Virus record (IMG/VR): IMGVR_UViG_3300027971_000202 | Span: 1 to 25,548 of that record | Reading direction: 5' to 3' (one strand) | Length of the DNA: 25,548 nt | Origin: a virus | Shown: positions 1-6,137 of the stretch, piece by piece | Layout: each line of letters starts with the position of its first letter | Numbering within the stretch: position 1 is the stretch's first letter | Notes under the pieces: generated by a model | Database searches by the model: none | What the model saw: only the letters and a program-made list of their open reading frames with translations | Told to the model about the DNA's origin: nothing | Position numbers and translations under genes: made by a program

Positions 1-9
1 AACTTTTTT

Positions 10-312
10 TTAGTTAAAGGAGGGGTCATAGGGGAACCTTGGTTCCCTTAAAAAAAATTGAAAAAGGTGAAAGGTGGTATGATGGTAGTAAAAAAAAGAA
101 GTAAGAATGTCATCAATGTCAATGTCGGAACATCCCCAACGGACGGATGAACCGTCTGTCAGGGGATAGATACCGATGAGTTCTTCGCCGTATAGATGTC
201 TAGCGAATGTTTCGTATGACACTGGCGACTTATTTGAGCCACCTTCCCATGTTCCGTATGCATCAGTTCTGCCACCAAACAACGACATGAATATTTCTGT
301 TGGGTCATTCAT
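10..312 (-). CDS. N-terminal part of a primase/polymerase (AEP-like), interrupted after its D-x-D motif
   Basis: The first ~68 residues resemble the N-terminal part of archaeo-eukaryotic-type primase-polymerases of phages and related elements: LFGGRTDAYG near residue 11, HLYGEELIGIYPL at 39-51 and WGCSDIDIDD at 59-68. The D-I-D residues would be the first metal-binding motif. After residue 68 the reading becomes low-complexity (FFYYHHTT) and stops 32 residues later. None of the three minus-strand frames continues the family pattern before the window edge, and the DNA there is homopolymer-rich. The gene overlaps the end of the helicase by 8 bases, so it is the last gene of the replication operon seen here. 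It could be a truncated gene, an assembly edge, or a gene split by an intervening element. The family call comes from motif recognition alone. Confidence 0.6.
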   Translation of the reverse strand: MNDPTEIFMSLFGGRTDAYGTWEGGSNKSPVSYETFARHLYGEELIGIYPLTDGSSVRWGCSDIDIDDILTSFFYYHHTTFHLFQFFLREPRFPYDPSFN

Positions 313-1327
313 GAAGTAGTCCCAACTGGTGATACTGCTGTGGCAGTGCTGTGTCCAAGTCTGTTAAACGACCTGTACGGACATCCAATTCAAAGTGGAT
401 GTCATCTACAAGTTGTCCAGCAGGACGCTTGTTCTTTAGCAGGTTGATGGTCACGGTGTATTCGTGAACCTTTGCTTCATAGCGCAATTCGTCGAGTCTG
501 TCTTGTGCTCGTTCAGAGTGTGAACGGTCAAGTTTCTCTATGAGTTCCGTAATTTCTGCAGCAATCTGATATTTCTTGCGCCTTACACCAATGATTGATG
601 TCGCTTGTTGTTCACCACCGAATGCACCTGATGACATTGAAACTTTTGCACCGTCAGCACCTGCGTACCTAGATGTTTGATGCAGAACCAACATTGGGAT
701 GTTGTGTCTACGCCCAAACCCTTTCAGGAAGTTTGCTTTGTCCGGTATTGTTTCTCCTGCTTCTACCAAGTCTAGGAAGTCTACGACTACCAAGTCTGGC
801 ACTTGACCCCACACGTCACAGAGTTCGTTATAACCCCGTTCCATGTCTGATGAAGTTAGTGGCTGGTCAAACACGGCAAGGTTTGGGAAACCTTCTTCCG
901 CTGTTTGTCGGAGTAGGTCAATGGCGTCTTTGTCGTCACGGGCTACTCGTGCTTCCAGTTCTCGTGCATCAATGTTGTGATGCATGCAGGTGAGTTTGGT
1001 GAGGACGAGTTGTTTGGGCTCGTCTGGAATAAACATAGCGATGTGTTTGTCACGGTTGTTGCGAAGTGCATGTAGTAGCAAGAGTGTCTTGCCACCGTGA
1101 GCGAAGCCCAACATCATGCAGATTTCACCTGCCGCAATTCCACGCATCTCTGCGTCAATTTTGTCTATGCCTAAATGCACTCTCTCATGTGGTGTCTGCG
1201 CCCATCTTACGAATGAGTCAACAGAGTCCGCCAACGGCGAGTACATGCGATACTCGGAAGGTGGAGCGACTTGTGGTCGCCCCACCGATTCCCAGCCCGC
1301 AGCAATTTGCTCTGCGGTCATTTTCAT
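305..1327 (-). CDS. DnaB-type replicative helicase (RecA-fold ATPase)
   Basis: This 340-residue protein has the core of a hexameric DnaB-family helicase. The Walker A motif GFAHGGKT is at 74-81. The Walker B strand VPDLVVVDFLDL is at about 177-188. LVLHQTSR at 213-220 corresponds to the DnaB sensor region that usually reads QLNR. The protein is shorter than cellular DnaB (~450-470 residues) and lacks the usual N-terminal primase-interaction domain, as is common in phages. It should unwind DNA at the phage fork together with the primase encoded immediately downstream. The start at 1327 overlaps the TAA that would end the preceding gene in its shifted frame (TAATG), so translation is probably coupled. 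RadA/KaiC-like ATPases are the main alternative, but the primase partner favours a replicative helicase. Confidence 0.85.
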   Translation of the reverse strand: MKMTAEQIAAGWESVGRPQVAPPSEYRMYSPLADSVDSFVRWAQTPHERVHLGIDKIDAEMRGIAAGEICMMLGFAHGGKTLLLLHALRNNRDKHIAMFIPDEPKQLVLTKLTCMHHNIDARELEARVARDDKDAIDLLRQTAEEGFPNLAVFDQPLTSSDMERGYNELCDVWGQVPDLVVVDFLDLVEAGETIPDKANFLKGFGRRHNIPMLVLHQTSRYAGADGAKVSMSSGAFGGEQQATSIIGVRRKKYQIAAEITELIEKLDRSHSERAQDRLDELRYEAKVHEYTVTINLLKNKRPAGQLVDDIHFELDVRTGRLTDLDTALPQQYHQLGLLHE

Positions 1328-1364
1328 TACTTGGCTCGTGGGGGCCAGTAAGCCTTCTCAGCCT

Positions 1365-1766
1365 CTACGGCTTTGAAGTGTGGACGCTTGCGTTTGCTTC
1401 TAGACCATCACGGTTGTCATACACCTTGTCTACACCATCACGCTTGCACGCTTTGATGAGCCAGTCGGGAATGTCTCCGTGCTGTTTGCCCACAATTTTT
1501 AGTGAACCACTTGACTTGGATTGCTCGGATGATACTTCGGTTGAACCCGAAAATGATTCTTTAATCATCTGAACAACGTTGTTGTTTTGTGCTGTTGCTG
1601 TTGCCTGTGTTGATTCCCCATAGATTGACTCAATGAGGATGTCTGTGACAGTGGAAAACAAAACTGCAAACTCACTAATTCGTGTGTCCACATCTTTTGT
1701 CTTATCGGTCATGTCTGACGCAATCTTTGCGCAGACCTGTGTGATAATTGCTCTGTCCTTATCCAT
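1365..1766 (-). CDS. Conserved phage protein of the replication block, with a -1 frameshift near its C-terminus
   Basis: The open frame gives 133 residues. The N-terminal ~60 residues look helical, a Ser/Gln-rich linker follows, and a conserved-looking tail contains GDIPDWLIKACKRDGVDKVYDNRDGL at 96-121. The frame then runs into ANASVHTSKP and stops. Reading one base back at about 1392-1398 gives RKRPHFKAVEAEKAYWPPRAK, ending at 1327-1329. That tail resembles the Phe-Lys-Ala and Trp-Pro-Pro ends I associate with related phage proteins, and its stop forms a TAATG overlap with the helicase start, the same junction this gene has with the nuclease gene upstream. The true product is therefore probably about 145 residues. 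The function is unknown; placement between a nuclease and a helicase suggests DNA replication or recombination. Confidence 0.7.
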   Translation of the reverse strand: MDKDRAIITQVCAKIASDMTDKTKDVDTRISEFAVLFSTVTDILIESIYGESTQATATAQNNNVVQMIKESFSGSTEVSSEQSKSSGSLKIVGKQHGDIPDWLIKACKRDGVDKVYDNRDGLEANASVHTSKP

Positions 1767-2635
1767 TAGTTTGCCTCCTCGGCATTGTTGTCGCCCACAC
1801 TTATGTGTGAACCCTTACATAGTGACCACACCGAACACCATCTCGGTGAACATAGAAAGTGTTGGTCATTTACTAGCCATCTTTCCGATGGCAAGTTCTG
1901 TGATACGGTCAACAAAGTGTTGACCAAAGATGTTGCTTGCTGAACAATCCATGTTCCGTGTCCCTCTGTTCTTGTTACACCGACAACTTGACCGGTGGAA
2001 GAAGCGTTGCGAATCATTACACCAAAGTTGAAATTAACATCAAAGTTGGTGAGACCCATCTTAACAGCCGAGATTGCGTAGACAGAGGATTGAATGTTCT
2101 GTGACTGTTTCTCTGCTTCATAATATTTTCGTGCAGCAGTTTTCCAATCCCAAATACTTTCAGGGTGAAAGTAATCCATTGTTCCCTCAAACCAAAGTTC
2201 GTACTGAAACGCAGAGTTCTCTACATCAGCAACTTTGGTTGCGAACTTGAACTCTGTCTGACCACCAGCAGGAACATGGGGGTAGATGTCTCGTACCCAT
2301 GCGTTTGCCATCGAGTCAATGTGTTTGTTCCAGTTCTTCGGGTCTGTGTTGGTGACGTTGATGTATTTGCCAGCCTCGTTCATTTCTTTTTCTGTCCAAC
2401 GAAATGACTCAACAGCGTGGTCACCAATATATTGTGGGTCTAGTTCACCGTTAAGTACGGCTTCAATACCAACATGCACAGCAGTGCCCATCATTGCTGA
2501 ATCGTTTTCACGACGCAGTTCCGGATGTAGAGCACCAAGCCTTGCACGCTCTGGACACATCAACGCATCTCCAAGCCAAGACTGTCTGACATAGATACGG
2601 TTGACGGATGTACCATTATCGTTTTCTATCCTCAT
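1766..2635 (-). CDS. RecB/Cas4-like PD-(D/E)XK nuclease with a probable Fe-S cluster
   Basis: This 289-residue protein matches RecB/Cas4/AddB-type exonucleases. The pattern is a Cys at 27 (LMCPE), GTAVHVG at 50-56 with the motif-I His, GTMD at 151-154 with the metal-binding Asp, DWKT at 163-166 with the catalytic Asp and Lys, and the QNIQSSVYA motif at 179-187. Three C-terminal cysteines at 262, 267 and 273 (CSPRWC and SLC) can combine with Cys27 as a 4Fe-4S ligand set, as in Cas4 and AddB. It probably trims DNA ends during phage recombination or replication. The ribosome site AAAGGAG precedes the start at 2635, and a stable hairpin lies 33 bases further upstream. The stop overlaps the next start as TAATG. 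Confidence 0.82.
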   Translation of the reverse strand: MRIENDNGTSVNRIYVRQSWLGDALMCPERARLGALHPELRRENDSAMMGTAVHVGIEAVLNGELDPQYIGDHAVESFRWTEKEMNEAGKYINVTNTDPKNWNKHIDSMANAWVRDIYPHVPAGGQTEFKFATKVADVENSAFQYELWFEGTMDYFHPESIWDWKTAARKYYEAEKQSQNIQSSVYAISAVKMGLTNFDVNFNFGVMIRNASSTGQVVGVTRTEGHGTWIVQQATSLVNTLLTVSQNLPSERWLVNDQHFLCSPRWCSVWSLCKGSHISVGDNNAEEAN

Positions 2636-2667
2636 CTATTTCTCCTTTGTTTGTTTGTCTGCGTCCG

Positions 2668-2695
2668 AACTCGTCCTTGCTTCGCAAGGCGAGTT
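2668..2695 (-). promoter_or_regulatory. Leader hairpin upstream of the nuclease gene
   Basis: Read on the minus strand, AACTCG plus CCTTGC pair with GCAAGG plus CGAGTT around a GAA loop, with one bulged A. This gives a 12-bp stem that ends about 33 bases before the ATG at 2635 and about 22 bases before the AAAGGAG site. No U-tract follows, so it looks like a 5' leader or processing structure and not a Rho-independent terminator. Confidence 0.5.
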
Positions 2696-2704
2696 ACTTG
2701 CTGT

Positions 2705-2756
2705 CCCCCCCCTACCCCCCCCACAGTATCACATGGGTGGGGCACGGGGGTGAGGG
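2705..2756. other. C8-TA-C8 run next to a four-tract G run (G-quadruplex potential on both strands)
   Basis: The gap between the lysozyme stop and the nuclease start holds C8-TA-C8 at 2705-2722. On the plus strand at 2735-2756 there are four G tracts (G3, G4, G5, G3) separated by 1-3 bases, which fits the G-quadruplex consensus. In minus-strand RNA the C-rich and G-rich blocks can also pair with each other into a strong stem just after the lysozyme stop codon, so the segment may end or slow transcription. Homopolymers of this kind are also error-prone in assemblies. Confidence 0.4.
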
Positions 2757-2759
2757 TAT

Positions 2760-3170
2760 TTAAAGATTCCACGGACCCCAGCCGTTTCCGTATATTTCGT
2801 TTCCGTAGCCATAAATCTCCAAAGCCGACTTAAGTGCCACCTCGGGGTTGAACAGCCCCTCAGAACGCTTTAGGACGCCCCTAGAACGAAGCCACGGAGT
2901 CCAGAACCCGTTGATTTGCATAAGACCCCTAGACCCACCGTTTGGGTCTTTCGGATTGAACGCTGATGCATCGCATCGGCTTTCACGCCACATCAAAAAA
3001 TCTAATGTGACCAGGTTCTTGCGTAACCATCCAACAGATACAGCCGTGTCCCACCATTGGGGACACTTAGCAGTCATTGGTGGTTTCACTGACGGGTACT
3101 CGAATGCGGAAGTGGGGGGCACGAAGCCCCCCACGATTACAGATAATGAAATTAATATTTTTGCTATCAA
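2760..3170 (-). CDS. Secreted lysozyme-like / lytic transglycosylase (endolysin candidate)
   Basis: The N-terminus is a signal peptide: Met-Ile-Ala-Lys, a hydrophobic stretch to residue 16, and a likely cut after TSA at 22. A small SLT/goose-lysozyme-like domain follows. MWRESRCD at 60-67 supplies the catalytic Glu63, SRGLMQIN at 80-87 is the conserved second motif, and NPEVALKSALEIY at 108-120 is the third helix. Such enzymes cleave glycan strands of peptidoglycan. A host signal peptide implies export through Sec, so lysis could proceed with only a pinholin or membrane-depolarising partner. It sits inside the early/replication arm, not next to the small membrane proteins of the other arm. 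The start overlaps the upstream stop by 4 bases. A role in superinfection or wall remodelling is possible. Confidence 0.82.
   Translation of the reverse strand: MIAKILISLSVIVGGFVPPTSAFEYPSVKPPMTAKCPQWWDTAVSVGWLRKNLVTLDFLMWRESRCDASAFNPKDPNGGSRGLMQINGFWTPWLRSRGVLKRSEGLFNPEVALKSALEIYGYGNEIYGNGWGPWNL
3112..3134 (-). promoter_or_regulatory. Stable G-C hairpin inside the signal-peptide coding region
   Basis: In minus-strand RNA a 9-bp GTGGGGGGC/GCCCCCCAC stem closes a UUCGU loop about 40-60 bases downstream of the lysozyme start. It resembles the GCAA-capped GTGGGGGC hairpins found before two other genes, but here it lies within codons 13-20. Confidence 0.45.
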
Positions 3171-3403
3171 GGTTTCTCCCCTAGTACGGCGGATAAGACA
3201 TCTTCCATCTCTGCTTTAGCAGACAGAAGCAACTCGTATTCCTCGTAGACAGAAGTTGCCCGTCTACCAGTATCACCCTGACGCATTTGTTTTTTGGATA
3301 GTTGGTCTACCCCAATGGACAGGGACTTGATTACTGCACGCAACTCTGACAATGTCAGCGTCACCTCCAGCGTTGGTTCTTCTTTTCTATATGGTGTTGA
3401 CAT
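3167..3403 (-). CDS. Hypothetical helical protein, 78 aa
   Basis: I do not recognise the family. The product is charged and predicted mostly helical from residue ~14 (LTLSELRAVIKSLSIGVDQL) through a second amphipathic segment (YEEYELLLSAKAEMEDVLSAVL). There is no signal peptide, membrane segment or cysteine motif. It is joined to both neighbours: its start overlaps the upstream stop as TAATG and its stop overlaps the lysozyme start by 4 bases. That packing, more than the protein itself, makes it a real gene. Confidence 0.7.
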   Translation of the reverse strand: MSTPYRKEEPTLEVTLTLSELRAVIKSLSIGVDQLSKKQMRQGDTGRRATSVYEEYELLLSAKAEMEDVLSAVLGEKP

Positions 3404-3942
3404 TAAAAGTCTTCTTTCTGTGTAGGTACTTCACCCAGTTCTCCACTGGCTACTGCAAGTTTACCTGAGCGCACAAGGCGACAAGTCTCGGCTATGTGGT
3501 GAAAATCAAGCATGGCGTCCCTCATGGAACCACGAGCCTGATTCTCGTCGTATGTGACTTCTCCTTCCTTATTGGCAAATCGTAACGAAGATGTAATACG
3601 ACCATCTGTATCACAAAAAGAGAACAGGCGAACCCGTACTCTTTCAGGATGTTCAGAAGGTTTGACACCATTGTCTTCACCATTTACGGTTGGTGCAGCC
3701 CATCCGGTGGTCACAAGACCAAAGGCATCATAGTCTGCCCCAAGTATTGCATGCATCGGATTCAGCATGTCATACACATCTGCGTGGTCACCAATCTTTT
3801 GAACGATTGGGTCTACCGTTTTGTAGATGTCAATGCCGAATAGTTGTGCCTTACCAAGTGTGTAGATGTCATCAAAGTTCTTGACAACATACTTCTCCAC
3901 CTGCTCGTCTACTGCTTTGAATATGTCCATTTTGCTTTTCAT
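3403..3942 (-). CDS. Hypothetical phage protein, 179 aa
   Basis: No function is recognised. The protein is soluble and mildly acidic. A central stretch, MLNPMHAILGADYDAFGLVTTGWAAP at about 59-84, looks like a folded core. It is followed by RVRVRLFSFCDTDGRITSSLRF at about 101-122, suggesting beta strands, and by a C-terminal helix ending in an acidic tail. The start at 3942 has a good ribosome site (TGGAG, 8 bases upstream) and overlaps the stop of the zinc-ribbon gene by 4 bases. It belongs to the same operon as WhiB and the lysozyme. Confidence 0.72.
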   Translation of the reverse strand: MKSKMDIFKAVDEQVEKYVVKNFDDIYTLGKAQLFGIDIYKTVDPIVQKIGDHADVYDMLNPMHAILGADYDAFGLVTTGWAAPTVNGEDNGVKPSEHPERVRVRLFSFCDTDGRITSSLRFANKEGEVTYDENQARGSMRDAMLDFHHIAETCRLVRSGKLAVASGELGEVPTQKEDF

Positions 3943-4064
3943 TTTGTTTTCTCCATGTCTGTTGGCTTATGTTTGTTTGAACACTTAGGGGTTTCCCTAA
4001 GTGGTATGAAGGTGGTCAAAATCTGCTTACAGACTTTGCACACCCAATTCTGCCTTATTTGCAT
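3939..4064 (-). CDS. Small zinc-finger protein, 41 aa
   Basis: The frame is open to 4151, but the start at 4064 is preferred because a strong ribosome site (GAGGAAGGA) ends 6 bases before it. The product has CKVC at 9-12 and a second half-site CSNKH at 28-32, so the likely zinc ligands are Cys9, Cys12, Cys28 and His32. Small proteins with a W-x-C-x2-C opening and a P-x-C-x3-H second half are common in actinophages and are of unknown role. It overlaps the WhiB stop by 38 bases and the next start by 4. Confidence 0.65.
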   Translation of the reverse strand: MQIRQNWVCKVCKQILTTFIPLRETPKCSNKHKPTDMEKTK

Positions 4065-4326
4065 TTGGCTTCCTTCCTCTTTTTCTATTTGGTATTCCAT
4101 TGCGTAGAGTAATGCCACCCCAAATACCGTATGACTTTGTGTCAATACCATATTCGAGACATTCTACTTTTACTGGGCAGGTAGAACAAATACGTTTTGC
4201 CTGCATAGCACCACTACCTGGGTCCCCCAATTCGGGGAACCACAGGTTATGAGGATGACCTAAACAACTACCTCTCGTAGCGTATTCTGCTTTGTTTATG
4301 TCAAGTACGAATTTGAACTCAGACAT
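4027..4326 (-). CDS. WhiB-family Fe-S transcription regulator
   Basis: This 99-residue protein carries the WhiB signature: Cys21, then Cys47, Cys50 and Cys56 (C-x2-C-x5-C in CSTCPVKVEC), followed by the turn YGIWGG at 66-71 and a basic tail (PNRKRGRKPNANK) typical of the DNA-binding end. WhiB proteins bind a 4Fe-4S cluster and work with the host primary sigma factor. Phage versions can redirect or silence host WhiB regulons. A longer frame begins at 4380, but the start at 4326 is preferred: it has GAGG 6 bases upstream and overlaps the preceding gene by only 8 bases. This gene is the main clue to an actinobacterial host. Confidence 0.93.
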   Translation of the reverse strand: MSEFKFVLDINKAEYATRGSCLGHPHNLWFPELGDPGSGAMQAKRICSTCPVKVECLEYGIDTKSYGIWGGITLRNGIPNRKRGRKPNANKAELGVQSL

Positions 4327-4819
4327 CCAACCTCGCATTGAGACGAGTTTGAATGAGTGTAACTGCACGCTCTGATGCATCGTTCACAACATTGAGCATT
4401 GCGGTGTTGACCGCCTCTTGAACCAATGACGTGATACTCACATTTGTCATGTATGTATCTACAGCACCACGCACAACATTTCTGAAGCGTGTTGTGTCAG
4501 TAAGTGTACGGATAAACCTATCCGTAGACAAAGCATTCTCCAACATCTCTGCATCTATGTACTCTGCCGAGCGCATAGCAATGTCACCGAAGTCAATGGA
4601 CTCAATCGCCCAGTCACGGATGCGACGGAGAAAGTTTGAGTTGTCAATAACATTTTCAACGGTGTTCTCCATGATTGTTTCCTGTAGCCCAATCATGTTT
4701 GCGTCCACACGCTGATGAACCATAGTTTCCACAGACTCATCAAACAAACCACTGAGGCTTGATGGGTCAATGCGTACATCTAAGTCCATTGTTGATGGAA
4801 CCAATCTAATTGTTGTCAT
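4319..4819 (-). CDS. Hypothetical protein, 166 aa
   Basis: No family is recognised. The protein is mostly helical and rich in Asp, Asn, Thr and Arg. It has a repeated texture of short amphipathic helices (e.g. LRRIRDWAIESIDFGDIAMRS and VQEAVNTAMLNVVND), which suggests a coiled or helical-repeat structure. There is no cysteine and no membrane segment. It sits directly upstream of WhiB and shares 8 bases with the preferred WhiB start; its own start overlaps the previous stop by 4 bases. Confidence 0.7.
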   Translation of the reverse strand: MTTIRLVPSTMDLDVRIDPSSLSGLFDESVETMVHQRVDANMIGLQETIMENTVENVIDNSNFLRRIRDWAIESIDFGDIAMRSAEYIDAEMLENALSTDRFIRTLTDTTRFRNVVRGAVDTYMTNVSITSLVQEAVNTAMLNVVNDASERAVTLIQTRLNARLDV

Positions 4820-5028
4820 TTCTTTTCTCCTTCTTTGTGTGTTGGATTTTCTTTGAGTTCATCCGGTATCAGGTCAAGGAACTCAACCCGTGTAAGCGTT
4901 ACGTTTGTCTTAGCAAACCCACGCTGAAACGCATCAAATATCCGCTGTGCCTTTTCTTCTGAAGTCATTTGCTCGTACCTTTCTAGTAGTAGTCCGAATA
5001 TCTGTTCTTCTTTTTCTTGTTCATTCAT
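4816..5028 (-). CDS. Hypothetical acidic helical protein, 70 aa
   Basis: The frame is open to 5157, but the extra 43 codons would cross a GC-rich hairpin and the end of the amidotransferase gene. The ATG at 5028 is therefore chosen; it has AAGGGT about 9 bases upstream, directly after the hairpin. The product begins MNEQEKEEQIFGLLLERYEQ and is rich in Glu and Lys. I see two or three helices and no motif. It shares its leader element with the glutamine amidotransferase gene, which suggests matched expression. Confidence 0.68.
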   Translation of the reverse strand: MNEQEKEEQIFGLLLERYEQMTSEEKAQRIFDAFQRGFAKTNVTLTRVEFLDLIPDELKENPTHKEGEKK

Positions 5029-5040
5029 TTGTGTGTACCC

Positions 5041-5070
5041 TTCTGTGGGGGCTTGCGCCCCCACGGTTGT
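5041..5070 (-). repeat. 30-base leader repeat, copy 1 (GCAA-capped hairpin)
   Basis: This 30-base block is identical to 6100-6129. Its core on the minus strand is GTGGGGGCGCAAGCCCCCAC (5045-5064), an 8-bp stem with a GNRA-type GCAA loop. The stem ends 16 bases before the ATG at 5028, with the ribosome site in between. There is no U-tract. It could protect the 5' end of a processed mRNA or set the translation rate. Confidence 0.75.
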
Positions 5071-5074
5071 GTGT

Positions 5075-6085
5075 TTAGTAATAACTTGGATGAGTTGTTG
5101 TGTACGTTTCTTTGATGGACATTGGCATTGGTATTGGCTCTTGCTCAACTTCTGCAATCATCTCAACACCCTCCAATGCGTCCCAACAGGTGCAACCGTA
5201 ATCCGAACCACAGAACAAACATGCACTGCAAGCATTGCAATGCGTTTGTAAACAGTTCACATCACTGGTTGTTTCTGATGCAGCACATGAGTAGCACTCA
5301 ATGAGCACTCCACCTGCACCGATGTCGGTCATGAACACTTGAAACTGCTCTAAGCATTTATCCAATTCATCTGCTTCTAGCAATCCCGCTTCATCGTCGT
5401 AGTCTTCAGTCGCTACATGAACACCACTAGTGGAACTGGAATAGCCAGAGTACGACTTGTAGCCGTAATCCCAACTGTCGCTCCAACCAATAGCATCGCT
5501 GTATGGTCGTGTTGAATATACGATGGGTGCATGCTTGTATGAACTATTGGACCACCACATATCTGAGTCCCAATGACCATCTTTCTCGTTGATGATGTAC
5601 CAATCAAACTTGGCTTCATCATGAACGGTAAGAAACGCCAACTTAGAACCAGCAGCCCACAGGGCTAACTTGGCAAAGTAGTCGTTGTCATCAAGCGATG
5701 TGATGCCACCAATACCTGGCATGACATCCTCTGCAAACACTCTCGAGTCTGAACGCTTGTCACCTTTCGGTATCGCAACAGGAAGTATCCCGTTGTGCGC
5801 CATAACTGAACTGGGGTCGTCACCGAGTGCAAACGGATGACAGTTATCTAATGTCTCCGCACCGTGAGTAGCCCAACGAAAGTGGAACAGAGCAGGACCC
5901 TTGTTGGTGGCACGCAAGTCGGTAAACTTGTTTGCCACTTCTTCAAAGTTCATGCTGTGAGCCTTGATGATTTTTTTGCCTGTTGATATTGCGAAACCAA
6001 ATCCGTCAGGGTTGTTCAGGGATGCAATACGAAATCGCTCCATGTCCGGTGTGACGTAATCTGGAATCATTGTTAGCAAACACAT
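5075..6085 (-). CDS. Class II glutamine amidotransferase (Ntn-hydrolase fold) with a Cys-rich C-terminus
   Basis: Met-Cys-Leu-Leu at the start supplies the N-terminal nucleophile Cys2 once Met is removed. The other GAT-II motifs follow in order: NPDGFG at 25-30, FHFRWATHG at 67-75, CHPF at 82-85 and MAHNGI at 95-100. Such domains hydrolyse glutamine and hand ammonia to a partner. After about residue 190 comes a Tyr/Ser/Gly-rich linker (SYSGYSSSTSG). A segment with about ten cysteines follows (e.g. CNACSACLFCGSDYGCTC), probably zinc-binding. The gene directly follows the amidoligase gene, so the two probably act on the same product. The start at 6085 has AAAGGA 10 bases upstream and a hairpin repeat before that. 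Confidence 0.88.
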   Translation of the reverse strand: MCLLTMIPDYVTPDMERFRIASLNNPDGFGFAISTGKKIIKAHSMNFEEVANKFTDLRATNKGPALFHFRWATHGAETLDNCHPFALGDDPSSVMAHNGILPVAIPKGDKRSDSRVFAEDVMPGIGGITSLDDNDYFAKLALWAAGSKLAFLTVHDEAKFDWYIINEKDGHWDSDMWWSNSSYKHAPIVYSTRPYSDAIGWSDSWDYGYKSYSGYSSSTSGVHVATEDYDDEAGLLEADELDKCLEQFQVFMTDIGAGGVLIECYSCAASETTSDVNCLQTHCNACSACLFCGSDYGCTCWDALEGVEMIAEVEQEPIPMPMSIKETYTTTHPSYY

Positions 6086-6099
6086 ATGTTATGTGTCCT

Positions 6100-6129
6100 T
6101 TCTGTGGGGGCTTGCGCCCCCACGGTTGT
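6100..6129 (-). repeat. 30-base leader repeat, copy 2 (GCAA-capped hairpin)
   Basis: Identical in sequence to 5041-5070. The hairpin proper is 6104-6123 and ends 18 bases before the ATG at 6085. It also lies just after the amidoligase stop at 6138. Both copies sit between adjacent genes with the same hairpin, ribosome-site and ATG arrangement. Confidence 0.75.
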
Positions 6130-6137
6130 TTGTATGT

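Noticed and set aside
30-56. Hairpin AGGGGAACC/GGTTCCCT followed by A-run as a terminator
   Set aside because: On the plus strand it is followed by A, not T. On the minus strand the T-run precedes the hairpin. It does not fit a Rho-independent terminator in either direction.
1066-1572. Plus-strand 168-residue open frame opposite the helicase and the preceding gene
   Set aside because: It is antisense to two genes with clear motifs and has no recognisable protein features or ribosome site.
5029-5157. N-terminal extension of the 70-aa gene to 5157
   Set aside because: It would run through the amidotransferase C-terminus and the conserved hairpin; the ATG at 5028 has the proper ribosome site.
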